DNA of 22,685 bases from CAYXZL01 sp964469925 (GTDB lineage Bacteria; Patescibacteriota; Gracilibacteria; Absconditabacterales; Absconditicoccaceae). The notes under the pieces were generated by a model. It was not told where the DNA came from and did no database searches. It saw only the letters and a program-made list of their open reading frames with translations. The stretch lies in assembly GCA_964469925.1 (NCBI GenBank), contig CAYXZL010000018.1, forward strand, positions 1-22,685, read 5' to 3'. The position numbers and the translations under genes were made by a program. The first letter of the stretch is position 1. Each line of letters begins with the position of its first letter. This document shows positions 1-9,159 of the stretch, piece after piece.

Positions 1-1
1 T

Positions 2-1321
2 CACTATCAACAAGAAACGAACAAGTACCGTGAACAAATGAGAAACAATTGGGATAGATTTGTCGATGAATACGGTCCGTTTAATCAGTTCTTTACGAGT
101 GACCAACAGTGGAATAATAGTACTACACAGGTAGATGATGATAAGCACGACGACGATGGGAGAAAGAATAACAAAAACAGAGGTAAAAAATGAGAAAAAT
201 ACGAAGAAAAATCGAAATGAAGGCGGAGGGGTCTTCCAAATCCTACTGTACGGGATCCAATGAGTGACACACATTGATCAAACGTCCAACTAGAATCAAA
301 GTTTCAAGAGCTAAGACTTAAGCTAGACAGTGATTTACTTGGTGAGTATGATGAGTGGGTAAGAGCATTTCTAGTTACACAAAAAAACAATAGTCAACTA
401 CAAACATCTATCGACGATGCTCAAGAGTCATATAGAGACGATTGTTACTCTCCCAATAAAAAAGCACAACATAATCTCATGAAGGGAAGATTCAAAAAGG
501 CGTTTACAAAAGTACCATTGCATACACAAGAAAAACTACTGCCCATTTTGATGAAAAAGGTACTTAAACTTATAGAGAATACTGAGAACAGCAACATGAC
601 AGCAGATGTGAAACAGGTAAGGTTAGATCTTTTGTATGCCCTTCTTGACCTTTTACAGGACGAGCGAGCAAACACAGGTTCTGGATGATCAGGAAATAGT
701 AATACCTGAAACGCATCACCAGTCATTAGTTCAATCGCAAATCAAGTTACTACAGAAGAAAGCTGAGTAGTAGTGAATTATACTATCAGTGACTCGGATG
801 GAGTACTGAGTTGTGCAAGCAACATCACAGTCAGTTCAAGCAACACAAGCTTGTTGCCGTTGGCAAACATAACAAAATCGGGAACCGCACCAAATTGTAT
901 GTTAACATTAAACCCAGTGGTCAATATGGTGTGAACAAGTATCATTGCAATAGTTGTGACAGACAATAGCGGTGCAAATGATATGGAGGATTTCTTAATC
1001 ACGGTTCAAGCACAAAATGACAATCCAGTAATTTCGAATATACTAGACGTAAACATGGCTAAAAACACATCAACTGGTATAAGTGTAAATATTACTGATA
1101 GTGATAGTACATTGAGTTGCGTAAGTAGTTTGTCAGTGGCTGCGAGCAACACATGATTAGTAGAAAATAGTTCTTTAGTCACGACAGGAATTGTGCCAAA
1201 CTGTAACTTATCAATAACACCTAACATCAACACGACGGGGACAGCTAATATAACAGTAACAGTTATGGACGGTAGCGGAGGTATAGCAAGTGATGTTTTT
1301 GCATTGACAGTGACAGACTAA
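2..1321 (+). CDS. Surface protein with two C-terminal Ig-like repeats (5' partial)
   Basis: Reads open from the window edge to TAA once TGA is taken as Gly (439 codons present, N-terminus missing). The first part is hydrophilic: a Lys/Asp/Asn-rich linker (codons about 40-80), then a mostly helical stretch ending in a Gly/Ser/Asn-rich hinge near base 690. The rest is two back-to-back beta-sandwich-like units of about 100 residues, each starting with a PVIS motif, each with an SDS(D/T) turn, one Cys in LSC and a second in PNC, and ending in a (V/T)VTD- or MDGSGG-type strand. This layout is typical of extracellular Ig/cadherin-like repeats, with a probable disulfide per unit. No membrane anchor or sorting motif follows the last repeat. 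Exact family not recognised; a surface or adhesion role is inferred. Confidence 0.7.
710..1015 (+). repeat. Ig-like repeat unit 1 (protein-level tandem repeat)
   Basis: First of two tandem units of about 102 codons in the partial surface protein. It starts at NASPVIS and carries the Cys pair LSC ... PNC. Its partner starts at 1016. Similarity is clear in protein but modest in DNA, so the duplication is not recent. Confidence 0.6.
1016..1318 (+). repeat. Ig-like repeat unit 2 (protein-level tandem repeat)
   Basis: Second unit, starting at NDNPVIS, with the same Cys pair, SDS turn and closing TVTD strand as unit 1. It ends exactly at the C-terminus of the protein. Confidence 0.6.
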
Positions 1322-1349
1322 AAAGAAAAGGGTAGCATAAAAGACTAAA

Positions 1350-1379
1350 AGATCACACACTTGAGCTGTGGTCTTTTTT
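1350..1379 (+). terminator. Rho-independent terminator after the surface protein gene
   Basis: An 8-bp stem (AGATCACA pairing with TGTGGTCT, one G-T pair) with a 9-base loop runs straight into a T-tract. It begins 28 bases after the TAA stop. Confidence 0.8.
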
Positions 1380-1420
1380 CTATATAAAACTCTAACATTT
1401 TAAGTATTGCAACATTCTTA

Positions 1421-1849
1421 ATGAACATCTTTGTTTCATATAAATTGAGAGGTCTCATAAGAGAGGACGTAATTGCCCAATTAAGAATAATTCAGATAGT
1501 GTGTAAGGAGTACTGAGTTACGAGTTATATATATGATTTGGAAACAGAAGTTACTGATCCTGATAGCAACCGAACCTATTTGAGAGATGTATTACCAAAG
1601 ATTAAGCAGTCTGATGAACTGCGGGTGTTACACAATCACAAAGATAAATCAGTAGGGATGATGATGGAAGTCTCAGCCGCATTCGCATTGGGGAAAAGAA
1701 TTGTCGTGTGGAGAGAGGAAATGTTGAGTAATACAGCACCATATGATATGGATCAATGTGCCAACCAGATTATAAGTTACAAAGATAGTATCAGTTTACA
1801 GAGGAAAATAAAAGACTACATTGTTGATTTAGAATGAAGGGTCAAATAG
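1421..1849 (+). CDS. Nucleoside 2-deoxyribosyltransferase-like protein
   Basis: 142 residues from ATG to TAG, reading one TGA near the end as Gly. The N-terminus MNIFVSYKLRG is a buried beta-strand of the kind that opens the deoxyribosyltransferase/TIR-like Rossmann fold. The centre has an acidic YLRDVLPKIKQSDE helix, and the stretch SVGMMMEVSAAFALGKRIVV resembles the family signature (S-x-G-M-x-x-E-x-G-x-A, then a gK-hydrophobic strand) with its catalytic-type Glu. Known members exchange or hydrolyse N-glycosidic bonds of nucleosides, and related folds act as NAD-consuming effectors. The start was chosen because the sequence upstream of it is not family-like and an in-frame TAA lies 36 bases before it. 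It ends 1 base before the photolyase start, so the two are very probably co-transcribed. Substrate unknown. Confidence 0.6.
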
Positions 1850-1850
1850 T

Positions 1851-3212
1851 ATGAATAGTAATAAAAAATACGGCAGATCTCTAATGCGATTTAGACAGGA
1901 TTTAAGAGTTGACGACAATACCGCACTCTGGCACGCAGTTAGTGAGTCTGTAGAGATTGTTTCTATCTTCATATTTGATACCACTATACTCAAATTTTTT
2001 TCTCAATGACAAGAGAGAATAGGCTTTCTGATCGATGCTGTAGAGTCATTAGAAAAAAAACTTCAATCGGTCTGATGAAGTCTGCATATTTTCCACGGAG
2101 ATCCATCAGAACTTGTACCATTACTCATAAAGAAATACAAAATAAGAGCATTATACTGTAACAAGTCTTATGGTCTTGGTAGTAAGACAAGGGATATGAA
2201 TATCAAAAAACGGTGTTATGCCCACACGATCTCTATGCATACATACACAGATTACCTGCTAGTAGATCCAGATCAAATTCCTACCAGAAAAGTTTATACT
2301 CCCTTCTATAGACTACGAAAAGCAAAAGTAGAAAAAGACCTGCTCCATCAATATCACATCAGAAGAATTAACTCACCAATCATTGAGCATGACGGACGAA
2401 AAAAAGTTAAGGCGAATGTATCTCATAAGAAAAACAACTATCGAAGTGTAGGTTCTATGTCCAACTATCTCCAAGATATTGACACGAAAGAATATGATCA
2501 AAAAAGAAATGATCTGTCGTCAAATTCTACCACTAAATTGTCACCCTATATTAGGTTTTGAATACTATCAATTAGGCAAGTATATAGTCATTTTGCTCAA
2601 CAAGATGGCCTAGGAGCTGAAGCAATAGTAAAAGAATTAGCCTGGCGTGAATTTCGGTACCATATCGCACACTATTATCCTGAAACCGCTCAGATAGCAT
2701 TTCAGGAAAAAAGGCGTCACATACAGCGAGAAAATAATGAGCAGCTCTTCAAGATGCGGAAGGAATGACGTACTGGTTACCCCATAGTAGACGCTGCCAT
2801 GAGGCAATTAAAAGAAGAGAATCGAATGCACTGACGTGCAAGGATGATAGTTGCATCGTTTTTGACAAAAGACTTAATGATAGATCGGACGCGAGGTGAA
2901 AAATATTTTTCAGATCATTTACTAGACTACGATAGGGCAGTAAATATAGGAAACTGGCAATGGTCTGCTTCAGTCTGAGCTGACCCCAAACCACTAAGAA
3001 TATTTAATCCAATATTACAGTCAAAAAAATTCGATCCTGAAACAACATATATAAAAAAATATCTACCAGAGTTAGCACTACAACCGACCACCGCCATCCA
3101 TGATCCGATTAACTACAAGTTGGAGTACTATGAACCTATCGTGAATCATTATACCAATAGCCTTTTGGCAAAGAAAATGTATCATGAGTCAGCAAGGAAT
3201 CAAATCCTATAG
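1851..3212 (+). CDS. phr: Deoxyribodipyrimidine photolyase (class I cryptochrome/photolyase family)
   Basis: 453 residues, ATG to TAG, with about six TGA read as Gly. The N-terminal alpha/beta domain begins LMRFRQDLRVDDNTALWHAV, the usual opening of antenna-binding photolyases. The C-terminal FAD domain holds TGYPIVDAAMRQL (from about residue 308), the helix RMIVASFLTKDL, YFSDHLLDYD, NIGNWQWSASVGAD and LRIFNP, all hallmark FAD- and lesion-binding blocks. The enzyme uses blue light to split UV-induced cyclobutane pyrimidine dimers. The length is close to E. coli PhrB (472 aa). It directly follows the deoxyribosyltransferase-like gene and is closed by a strong terminator. The alternative, a DASH-type cryptochrome, is less likely because the GNWQW block and length fit CPD photolyase better. 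The antenna cofactor cannot be told. Confidence 0.93.
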
Positions 3213-3226
3213 ATATTCAGGCAGTG

Positions 3227-3254
3227 AAAAAAGACCTCTTGAGAGGTCTTTTTT
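3227..3254 (+). terminator. Bidirectional Rho-independent terminator
   Basis: A perfect AAAAGACCTC/GAGGTCTTTT inverted repeat with a TTGA loop, A-rich on the left and T-rich on the right, so it works on both strands. It lies between the convergent photolyase gene (ending 3212) and the minus-strand secreted protein gene (ending 3289). Confidence 0.88.
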
Positions 3255-3288
3255 ATTTCTAAGTAGTAATAACACTAGCTGAACTGAC

Positions 3289-4026
3289 TTACTCAGTTGG
3301 TGAGTCGCCATTTGCACTAGCATATAAGTTTACATAGAGCGATCCTTGATAGGTAACAGACGGAAGGTTGGCTGGTACCGTCAAAGACATAGCTGGCGTC
3401 ACTTCAAAGACTCACTTTCTCAAGTCAGTTTTGTTGAAGGATCTCTTGATAATATTGGCTTCAACTGCTTCTATTCTACTAGGAGCATAGAGACTGACAA
3501 CACCTTGTGATACAACACCATTTGCACCATTGCCTGCGAGAGCAGATAATCCGCCAGCCGTATTAATGTTGAATACAACATTTGAGGTGTTGTCTGTATA
3601 GTCAAATTGATCATCTGTACTACTAGACGGTGATAGGGTATAGGTGTCTGAATCATCAGCACCAGACAGTACACCGGCGTTCATTTTCACAATCCATAGT
3701 GGTGTAGTGACACCCACTGTGGGGAGACCGCAGTTAGCATTATTGTCCTCCACCATGATTCCCTGGTAGTCTACGTTGCCATAGACAGGACTGTCATAGG
3801 TGTCTGTAGCCCATGTACCGGAAGTAGTTTGGACTGCATCGAGCGATTGAATCGCAGAGTAGTTTAGGTCAGAGATATTGACGATGATACTACCAGTAGC
3901 ACAGTTAGTTTGAATCGTCGTTGTGTTCCCCTTATTAGAAGACTGGGCATTGACAGAACTAACTAACACAGTAGCAGCACCAAGACCAACCCATACTCCT
4001 AATAGAAGCTTTTGGTTTCGTTTCAT
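3289..4026 (-). CDS. Secreted beta-rich surface protein of unknown function
   Basis: 245 residues ending in TAA, one TGA read as Gly. The start at MKRNQK was chosen because it gives a textbook signal peptide: basic N-region, hydrophobic core about residues 7-24, and cleavage after VNA near residue 27. ATG codons 6 and 9 bases... MMDM upstream are alternatives, whereas still earlier starts precede the predicted transcript start. The mature part is rich in Thr, Ser, Asn and Asp, has a single Cys pair (TNCATGS and NANCGLP), and alternates short polar strands. The end, SLTVPANLPSVTYQGSLYV, resembles the closing strands of WxL-type wall-binding domains, but no WxL motif is seen. It is divergently placed from two membrane-anchored surface proteins. 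Function unknown; an extracellular structural or binding role is inferred. Confidence 0.75.
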
Positions 4027-4119
4027 GTCCATCATACTATAAAAGAAAAAGAATAAAAGGAAGTATAAATGTTCACTTTCATAAACTAGTAAGCATGTGC
4101 GCACAAGTGAACAAAAAAA

Positions 4120-4147
4120 ACTATAAAACAAAACTCAATAATGTCAA
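4120..4147 (-). promoter_or_regulatory. Sigma70-type promoter for the secreted protein gene
   Basis: On the minus strand TTGACA (4142-4147) and TATAGT (4120-4125) are separated by 16 bases, a near-consensus housekeeping promoter. Transcription would begin around 4112, leaving a leader of about 80 bases. It also rules out the earlier in-frame start at 4131. Confidence 0.65.
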
Positions 4148-4201
4148 AGTATTGGATTAAGAAAAATGTAACACAAACGTAAGATAGATTTAACATGATA
4201 C

Positions 4202-4231
4202 TTGCAATACATAAAGATATATGTGTATAAT
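4202..4231 (+). promoter_or_regulatory. Possible promoter of the two-gene surface operon
   Basis: A perfect TATAAT (4226-4231) sits 18 bases after TTGCAA (4202-4207). It lies about 40 bases before ATG 4271, and it overlaps an upstream TTG codon in the same frame, arguing for the ATG as start. Confidence 0.4.
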
Positions 4232-4270
4232 ATAGGACATAAAAATTTAATAAAGTCAATACTAGCAGGG

Positions 4271-5398
4271 ATGAAAGCTACGAGGCATATAATCAACCAC
4301 AAGATGAAATATAACAAAGTATCTATACTTGATAGAATGCTCTACACACGAAGAATATTCCCAATCGCAAAAACTATAGTTTATAAGCTTATAAGAATAC
4401 TGGGAGCATCAGTGCTATATTGATGTGTGCTGATGTATGGAACAGAAAATGTCGCAGCATCTTGAATAGAGCTGATCACAGCTCCCAGCTCCGTATGATT
4501 TATCAACAGTAATAGTGAGATAGAAAAAGGTCTACTACTAGAGTCAACAGTAAAAGCAAACGATATCAATATAAATTTCTGTAATAGAGACAATGCAGGT
4601 AATTTCGGGCCATATTTACGCAGAAGCATTCGTAGAGGAGAAAGTTTTCCCCTCTGTACTCTCATATCGAATAATAGCGATGAAGCAGCCTATCTCACAC
4701 TACATTACATAAAGGGAAGAATGCATAGTGGTGACTTGTCGTGTCTAGATGAACAGGGGAATATAGAGTCTTTGTTAGTAGAAAAACGCTACATTTTCCT
4801 CCCCGCCCATAGTTATGGTAAAGTAATAAAAGAGATTCTAATCGACAAAGATACTATATGATGCGTAAACTTTGGAATCAAAAATGCTCGTATTGAGAAT
4901 AACGTATGAATAAAGCCAATGGTAAGAAAATTCTATGTCTATGATTTTAAAATATCTGAGTGAGAAAAGGAGTCTTGAATAGAGATACATACGTTAACAG
5001 AGAAAGGAATAAAGAAGTGAGTGTTACTGTGGTCCTCACCTGATAGTCTTTTTTACAAAATAACGAATAAGTTTACCCAACAAAAGGATATAAAAATCTT
5101 TGCAAAAGCACAAGGCTTGTTCTATAGACAAGAAGAGGGAACTAGTGTGGTAATCGCAGCAGACTCTAATGAAATCCTTAAACGGAAGATGGATAAGGTA
5201 CCTTGGCGGTCACTGATTGTTGTATATGAGACCAATGTGAGCAATGCTGATGTGGAAACTAGCAACAGAATAGTTTATGTAAGCACCATTGGCATATACA
5301 TTACTCTGACAGGGGTCATGATTCTGCTTCTCTTATGTGCTAAAAAGAGAGAAAAATCGATAATACCTTTAAAAAACAAAAAAACATGAAAACACTAA
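4271..5398 (+). CDS. Single-pass surface protein, DUF916/WxL-interacting-like arrangement
   Basis: 375 residues from ATG 4271 to TAA, with nine TGA read as Gly. A long basic N-terminus leads to a hydrophobic segment (IRILGASVLYGCVLMYG, about residues 40-58) acting as signal or anchor. An extracellular beta-rich domain follows, with the pattern RRGESFPLCTLISNNSDEA resembling the first Ig-like domain of DUF916/wall-binding surface proteins. A clear C-terminal membrane helix (IGIYITLTGVMILLLL) is followed by a short Lys-rich tail, so the bulk is outside and the tail is in the cytoplasm. The last 13 bases overlap the next gene, which has the same architecture. The family assignment is a fold-level guess; the topology is well supported. 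Confidence 0.65.
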
Positions 5399-6744
5399 CA
5401 ACAGTAAAGAAGCTTTTGTATCGTAGCATAACACTAGTAGTAGTAGTGTTATCAATGGGCTGGGTCCAAGCATGAGGCGAAAAGTGACAGCAATTTTCCA
5501 ACGTGAAAGTGGACTTTTGTGATGTGGGAGAGACCGCAAGGGGAGCAAAAATACTATGATTTGACGAGATTGAATTAAAAAAAGAAATGTGCGTAAGAGT
5601 TAGCAATAACAATGAAGTACCGGTTACGATAAATATCGATATAGTCGACGGTGCAATCAATGAGTATGGCAATATAGCATGTTATAATAAAAGCTACAAG
5701 TGATCAATCGGAAAGTTTATCCAAAACGAAACACTGAGTATTGAGGTTGAGCCATGACAAAGTATCGAAGAAAAAATTGTACTAGAAAGAGAGTCCGGAA
5801 CACTAGGTCAATTCTTCGGATGTATTCATTACTACCTTGATGCATCTAAGTCTAGTGGTATGTTTCAAGCAAACATTGGTTCTACCAAGAAGTTCATTAT
5901 TGATATAGCAGGGAAATTAGTGGCGAGAATAAAACTGACAAGCCCAGATGGAAACGAGGAAAATAGGATCTACATAGAAAAAAAGATCAACCGTCTCAAG
6001 GCAATACTAAAAATTATTAATGAAGGAAATGTATGACAAAAATGATTCTATAGCTGATCAGTTGATCGGTTAGTGTGAGAGCCAAAAGAATTTAATGGAA
6101 ACTTCTTTCTTCAAGGGTGAGAAAACAAGGAGTTGGTCGAACAACTGGACCTACCACGGTATGCAATGTTTGGGAAATTAGAGATGAAATTAAGTTTTGA
6201 ACCACAAGTAACATTAGGCTACCATGATGCTGCTTATGACCCAGCAGAAAAAATGGAAAAACAGCATTACGATTTGACAGAGAATATTATCAATTACTAT
6301 CTTTTGTTCATAGTTGTATGTTTGATCGTCGTAGAAATGCGGTACCTATCTTATAGAAAAAGAAAACATAGACACTTATCTGCAGTATTGAACAATGGAA
6401 ACCAAGGAGGATGACACTGTATGCCTCCGACTTGATACTATGACCAGAAAAATATAGCTACAAGCCAAGCAAATGTTTGATCTTATTACCAGCAAAACTG
6501 ATACATGCTACAAGCAAGTAATGGTCAGCAGGATATGCAAAATACAGCACAAAACACTAATAATATAACTTCAAGGGATCAGTATCAGTCCAATCAAAAA
6601 CTTTCAAATGCAAGTGTATGAGTATATTGCGAAAACTGTGGCAATACGCTAAATCCTAGTGTATATCCAGAGGGAGGTTTAAGTATTATAGCTAGAAATA
6701 AGATTCAGGATGATACATATGAACCAGGAACGTATCAGTATTAA
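5386..6744 (+). CDS. Single-pass surface protein with cytoplasmic Cys-pair tail
   Basis: 452 residues, ATG to TAA, with many TGA read as Gly. A signal peptide (basic start, core TLVVVVLSMGW, cleavage near VQA) is followed by an extracellular domain of about 290 residues with beta-rich character and Cys-containing segments (VDFCDVGE, EMCVRVSNN, NIACYNKS, FGCIHYY). A membrane helix (NYYLLFIVVCLIVVEM, about residue 305) and a basic stop-transfer stretch (YRKRKHRHL) come next. The last 110 residues are Gln/Asn/Tyr-rich and low complexity, ending with a CENCG zinc-ribbon-like half-site. It overlaps the preceding, similarly built gene by 13 bases, so the pair is translationally coupled and probably forms one complex. 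No known family was recognised with confidence; DUF916/WxL-type loci are the closest analogy. Confidence 0.65.
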
Positions 6745-6865
6745 TACATACTAGCCCACGCATCAACTGAATTGCCAAGCGTATTGTACTGTAAGGGAGT
6801 AAAAAAAACATAACGACGCTAGCTTCACTATACTACTATGTGGCGATTCATTATGGATACATTGC

Positions 6866-7936
6866 ATGAAGTATACAAGTCTAGAACTGATCCAATATGC
6901 CTTCACACGCACTCTCATGATAAGCAGCATAGCTTTTGCTATTGTTATGAATTTGTTCTTCTTAGCCTATTACAGATGGTATGAAAGCGACATGATAATC
7001 ACCAGTTCGTTTTTTTGGTGAAGGCAGCTGATTATTGTATGAATAACAGTACTAGGGTGATTGATTGCATGGGCGATAGGGTATATCGTCAGCAATGTCT
7101 TGATCAAGCATTTTCGACAAAATATGGCTAGAATAGTAAAGTTTGTGGAAAAACAAACCATACATAATTTGGATAAAGAGCTAAAGATGCCAGGTCTACT
7201 GCAAAATGATGAGTTAAAAATAATAGCAAATACAATAAATGAAAAAAACAAACAATTAATGGCAGATATTCAAAGCCTACAAGATTTTATAGCTCATGTG
7301 CAGCATGAATTTAAAACGCCACTTGCAAGTCTGTTAGTGACGAATGAGCTTGCTAGTGAAGTTGGTCTTACTGATAAGACGATAGAAAAAAATATCATGA
7401 TAGTAAAGCAGCTTAACCGCCTTTTAGACTCATTACTATTATTAGTAAATAGACCACGAGAAGAAGTCAAAATAGTTGATTATAATATTGTCCAAACTCT
7501 GCACTCAATAGAAAAACAATTAAAGGATAAGTATGGTAAAACGATAAATTTCGTCATAAAGGGAAAGCAACACACAACCGTGCAAGCGTTTGAAGGTTGT
7601 TTAGAAAACATACTAATAAACCTCTTGGATAATGCGTGGAAATATACTCCCAGTGGAGGATCTGTGACGGTAAGGATCAAAAAAGACACTATTGCAATCA
7701 GTGATGAATGACCCTGAATGGCTAAAGAATATTTAGATCGTATTCGAGAACCATTTCGACAAATTGACAAGTCCAAATCAAAAGATAAGTGATTTGGACT
7801 GGGCCTGGCAATAGTGAAAAAATATACTGAAAAAATGTGACGATCTATCAAGGTTCGTTCTGCATTAGACAGGTGAACAACTTTTACTCTCATTCATAAG
7901 AATGCACAGGATCAAATGCTGTCTCATTGAAGATAA
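6866..7936 (+). CDS. Two-component sensor histidine kinase
   Basis: 356 residues, ATG to TAA, seven or more TGA read as Gly. Two membrane helices (about residues 14-34 and 52-75) flank a very short extracellular loop, so there is little room for an external ligand domain. A linker helix follows, then the dimerisation domain with phospho-acceptor His147 in VQHEFKTPLASL. The catalytic ATPase domain has the N box NILINLLDNAWKYT, the G1 box DEGPGMA (both Gly are TGA), the F box PFRQIDKS, the G2 box KGFGLGLAIV and the final GTTFTL strand. All key residues are present. The start is the first in-frame ATG after an upstream TAA. The end overlaps the response regulator start by 35 bases, so the two are a cognate pair. 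The short loop suggests sensing of membrane state or of a partner protein. Confidence 0.9.
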
Positions 7937-8561
7937 TAATATCATCGGAGAAAGCGTGGTGACCTACTTAGAGCATCATGGTTACAGCGTAAAGCGATTC
8001 ACTGATGGTGAATCTTTTGCAGAAACAGAAGATAAATATGAGTATCACGTATACATAATCGATATAATGTTACCAGAGTTAGATGGGTTTACAATTACGA
8101 CAGCAGTGAGAAACTATACAAATGCTGCTATTCTTATTCTCACAGCTAAGTCCTCACTCGAGGATAAGGAAAAATGATTTGTATCAGGTGCAGATGACTT
8201 TATAAGTAAACCGTTTGAGTTAAAAGAACTCCTGTTGCGTATACAGGCCTTGTTGAGAAGAGTGCAACACAATCGCAAATACTGTATAGATGGCTTTGTA
8301 TTGGACTTTGACGCTCGTTTAGCAACGAAGGATGATATGGAAGTCCACTTAAGTCCAAAAGAACGAGAAATACTGGAGTGTTTAGCTCAATATCCAGGAA
8401 TCATTTGTAGAAGAGAAGATCTTCTGGAAAAGGTATGGTGAGAAGCAGAAGAGAAAAGTAGTAGATCTTTAGATGTATGTATGACATCAATCAGGAAAAA
8501 ACTCAACAAAAGTCTTATTCAGACTGTCGTAAACTGCGGCTATAGATTGAAAAACTCTTAG
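7902..8561 (+). CDS. OmpR/PhoB-family response regulator
   Basis: 219 residues, ATG to TAG, two TGA read as Gly. The receiver domain (1 to about 115) has the acidic pocket E10/D11, phospho-acceptor Asp54 in IIDIMLPELDG, Thr81 in ILTAKSS and Lys103 in SKPF. The C-terminal winged helix (about 125-219) has LSPKEREILECLAQYPG, the recognition helix region SSRSLDVCMTSIRKKL and the closing hairpin IQTVVNCGYRLKN, standard for DNA-binding OmpR-type regulators. It is phosphorylated by the overlapping kinase and then binds DNA as a dimer. Targets are not visible; the neighbouring surface operon and carotenoid genes are candidates only by proximity. Confidence 0.93.
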
Positions 8562-8667
8562 AAGTAAAAGATATTGAAAGTCAATAGAATATTCGTAAAA
8601 ACGTAAACCTTAAATTATGTTTTGATTTTTCCCCTAATGCATGATAGCAAGGTGACCTTCATCTAAA

Positions 8668-9135
8668 ATGAGAATTGAAAAAATAAAAACCGACATAATG
8701 CGGTTTTTTATCGTAATACTGATCACAGCAGTACTGATACCACTATCCGAGATACTCTATTTCAAGTTTGCTCCAGATAAGAGTTTTATTTCTATAACAA
8801 AGTATCTCGTGGCAGACTGATGTGTGGGAGAAAAACTTAACAATGACATTGAGCTAACGAGTAAAAACAATTATAACGTCAGACAAACCATACAGTTACT
8901 AAAACGAAACTGAAAAACACGGACGATAGACAGTACACAGAGTGAAGAGATCTTGATTATGCTAGAAAACAAAAATAACAATATTGCTCATATAAAACGA
9001 GAACAGGAACCGGTAATTGATATGGCTTGATCCTACAAAGCAATAATATTACGAGATTTGTACTTGCCATACAATAATAAAAAAACAATAACAGGAGAGA
9101 GCAACGAGTTTGTTATCAAAGATTGTTCGAAATAA
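8668..9135 (+). CDS. Small membrane-anchored protein of unknown function
   Basis: 155 residues, ATG to TAA, three TGA read as Gly. A short charged N-terminus is followed by one strongly hydrophobic helix (FFIVILITAVLIPLSEILYF, about residues 13-32). The remaining 120 residues are polar, Lys/Asn-rich and probably extracytoplasmic, with Cys only at the ends (GCVGE, KDCSK). An internal ATG at 8698 (MRFFIVIL) is an equally good start, and it would place a terminator-like hairpin outside the gene. The gene lies between the two-component pair and tsaC, with a 106-base gap before it. No family recognised. Confidence 0.6.
8685..8709 (+). terminator. Terminator-like hairpin overlapping the next gene's start
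   Basis: AAAAACCG pairs with CGGTTTTT across an 8-base loop and is followed by T residues. It lies 124 bases after the response regulator stop, inside the first codons of the small membrane protein if that starts at 8668, but just before or at the start if ATG 8698 is used. Either a terminator for the two-component operon or a regulatory hairpin. Confidence 0.45.
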
Positions 9136-9159
9136 GATTTTATCGTTAGAAAGTATCGC

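Noticed and set aside
4202..4270. TTG start at 4202 for the first surface-operon gene
   Set aside because: The codon falls inside a plausible -35/-10 promoter, and the ATG at 4271 gives a sensible N-terminus.
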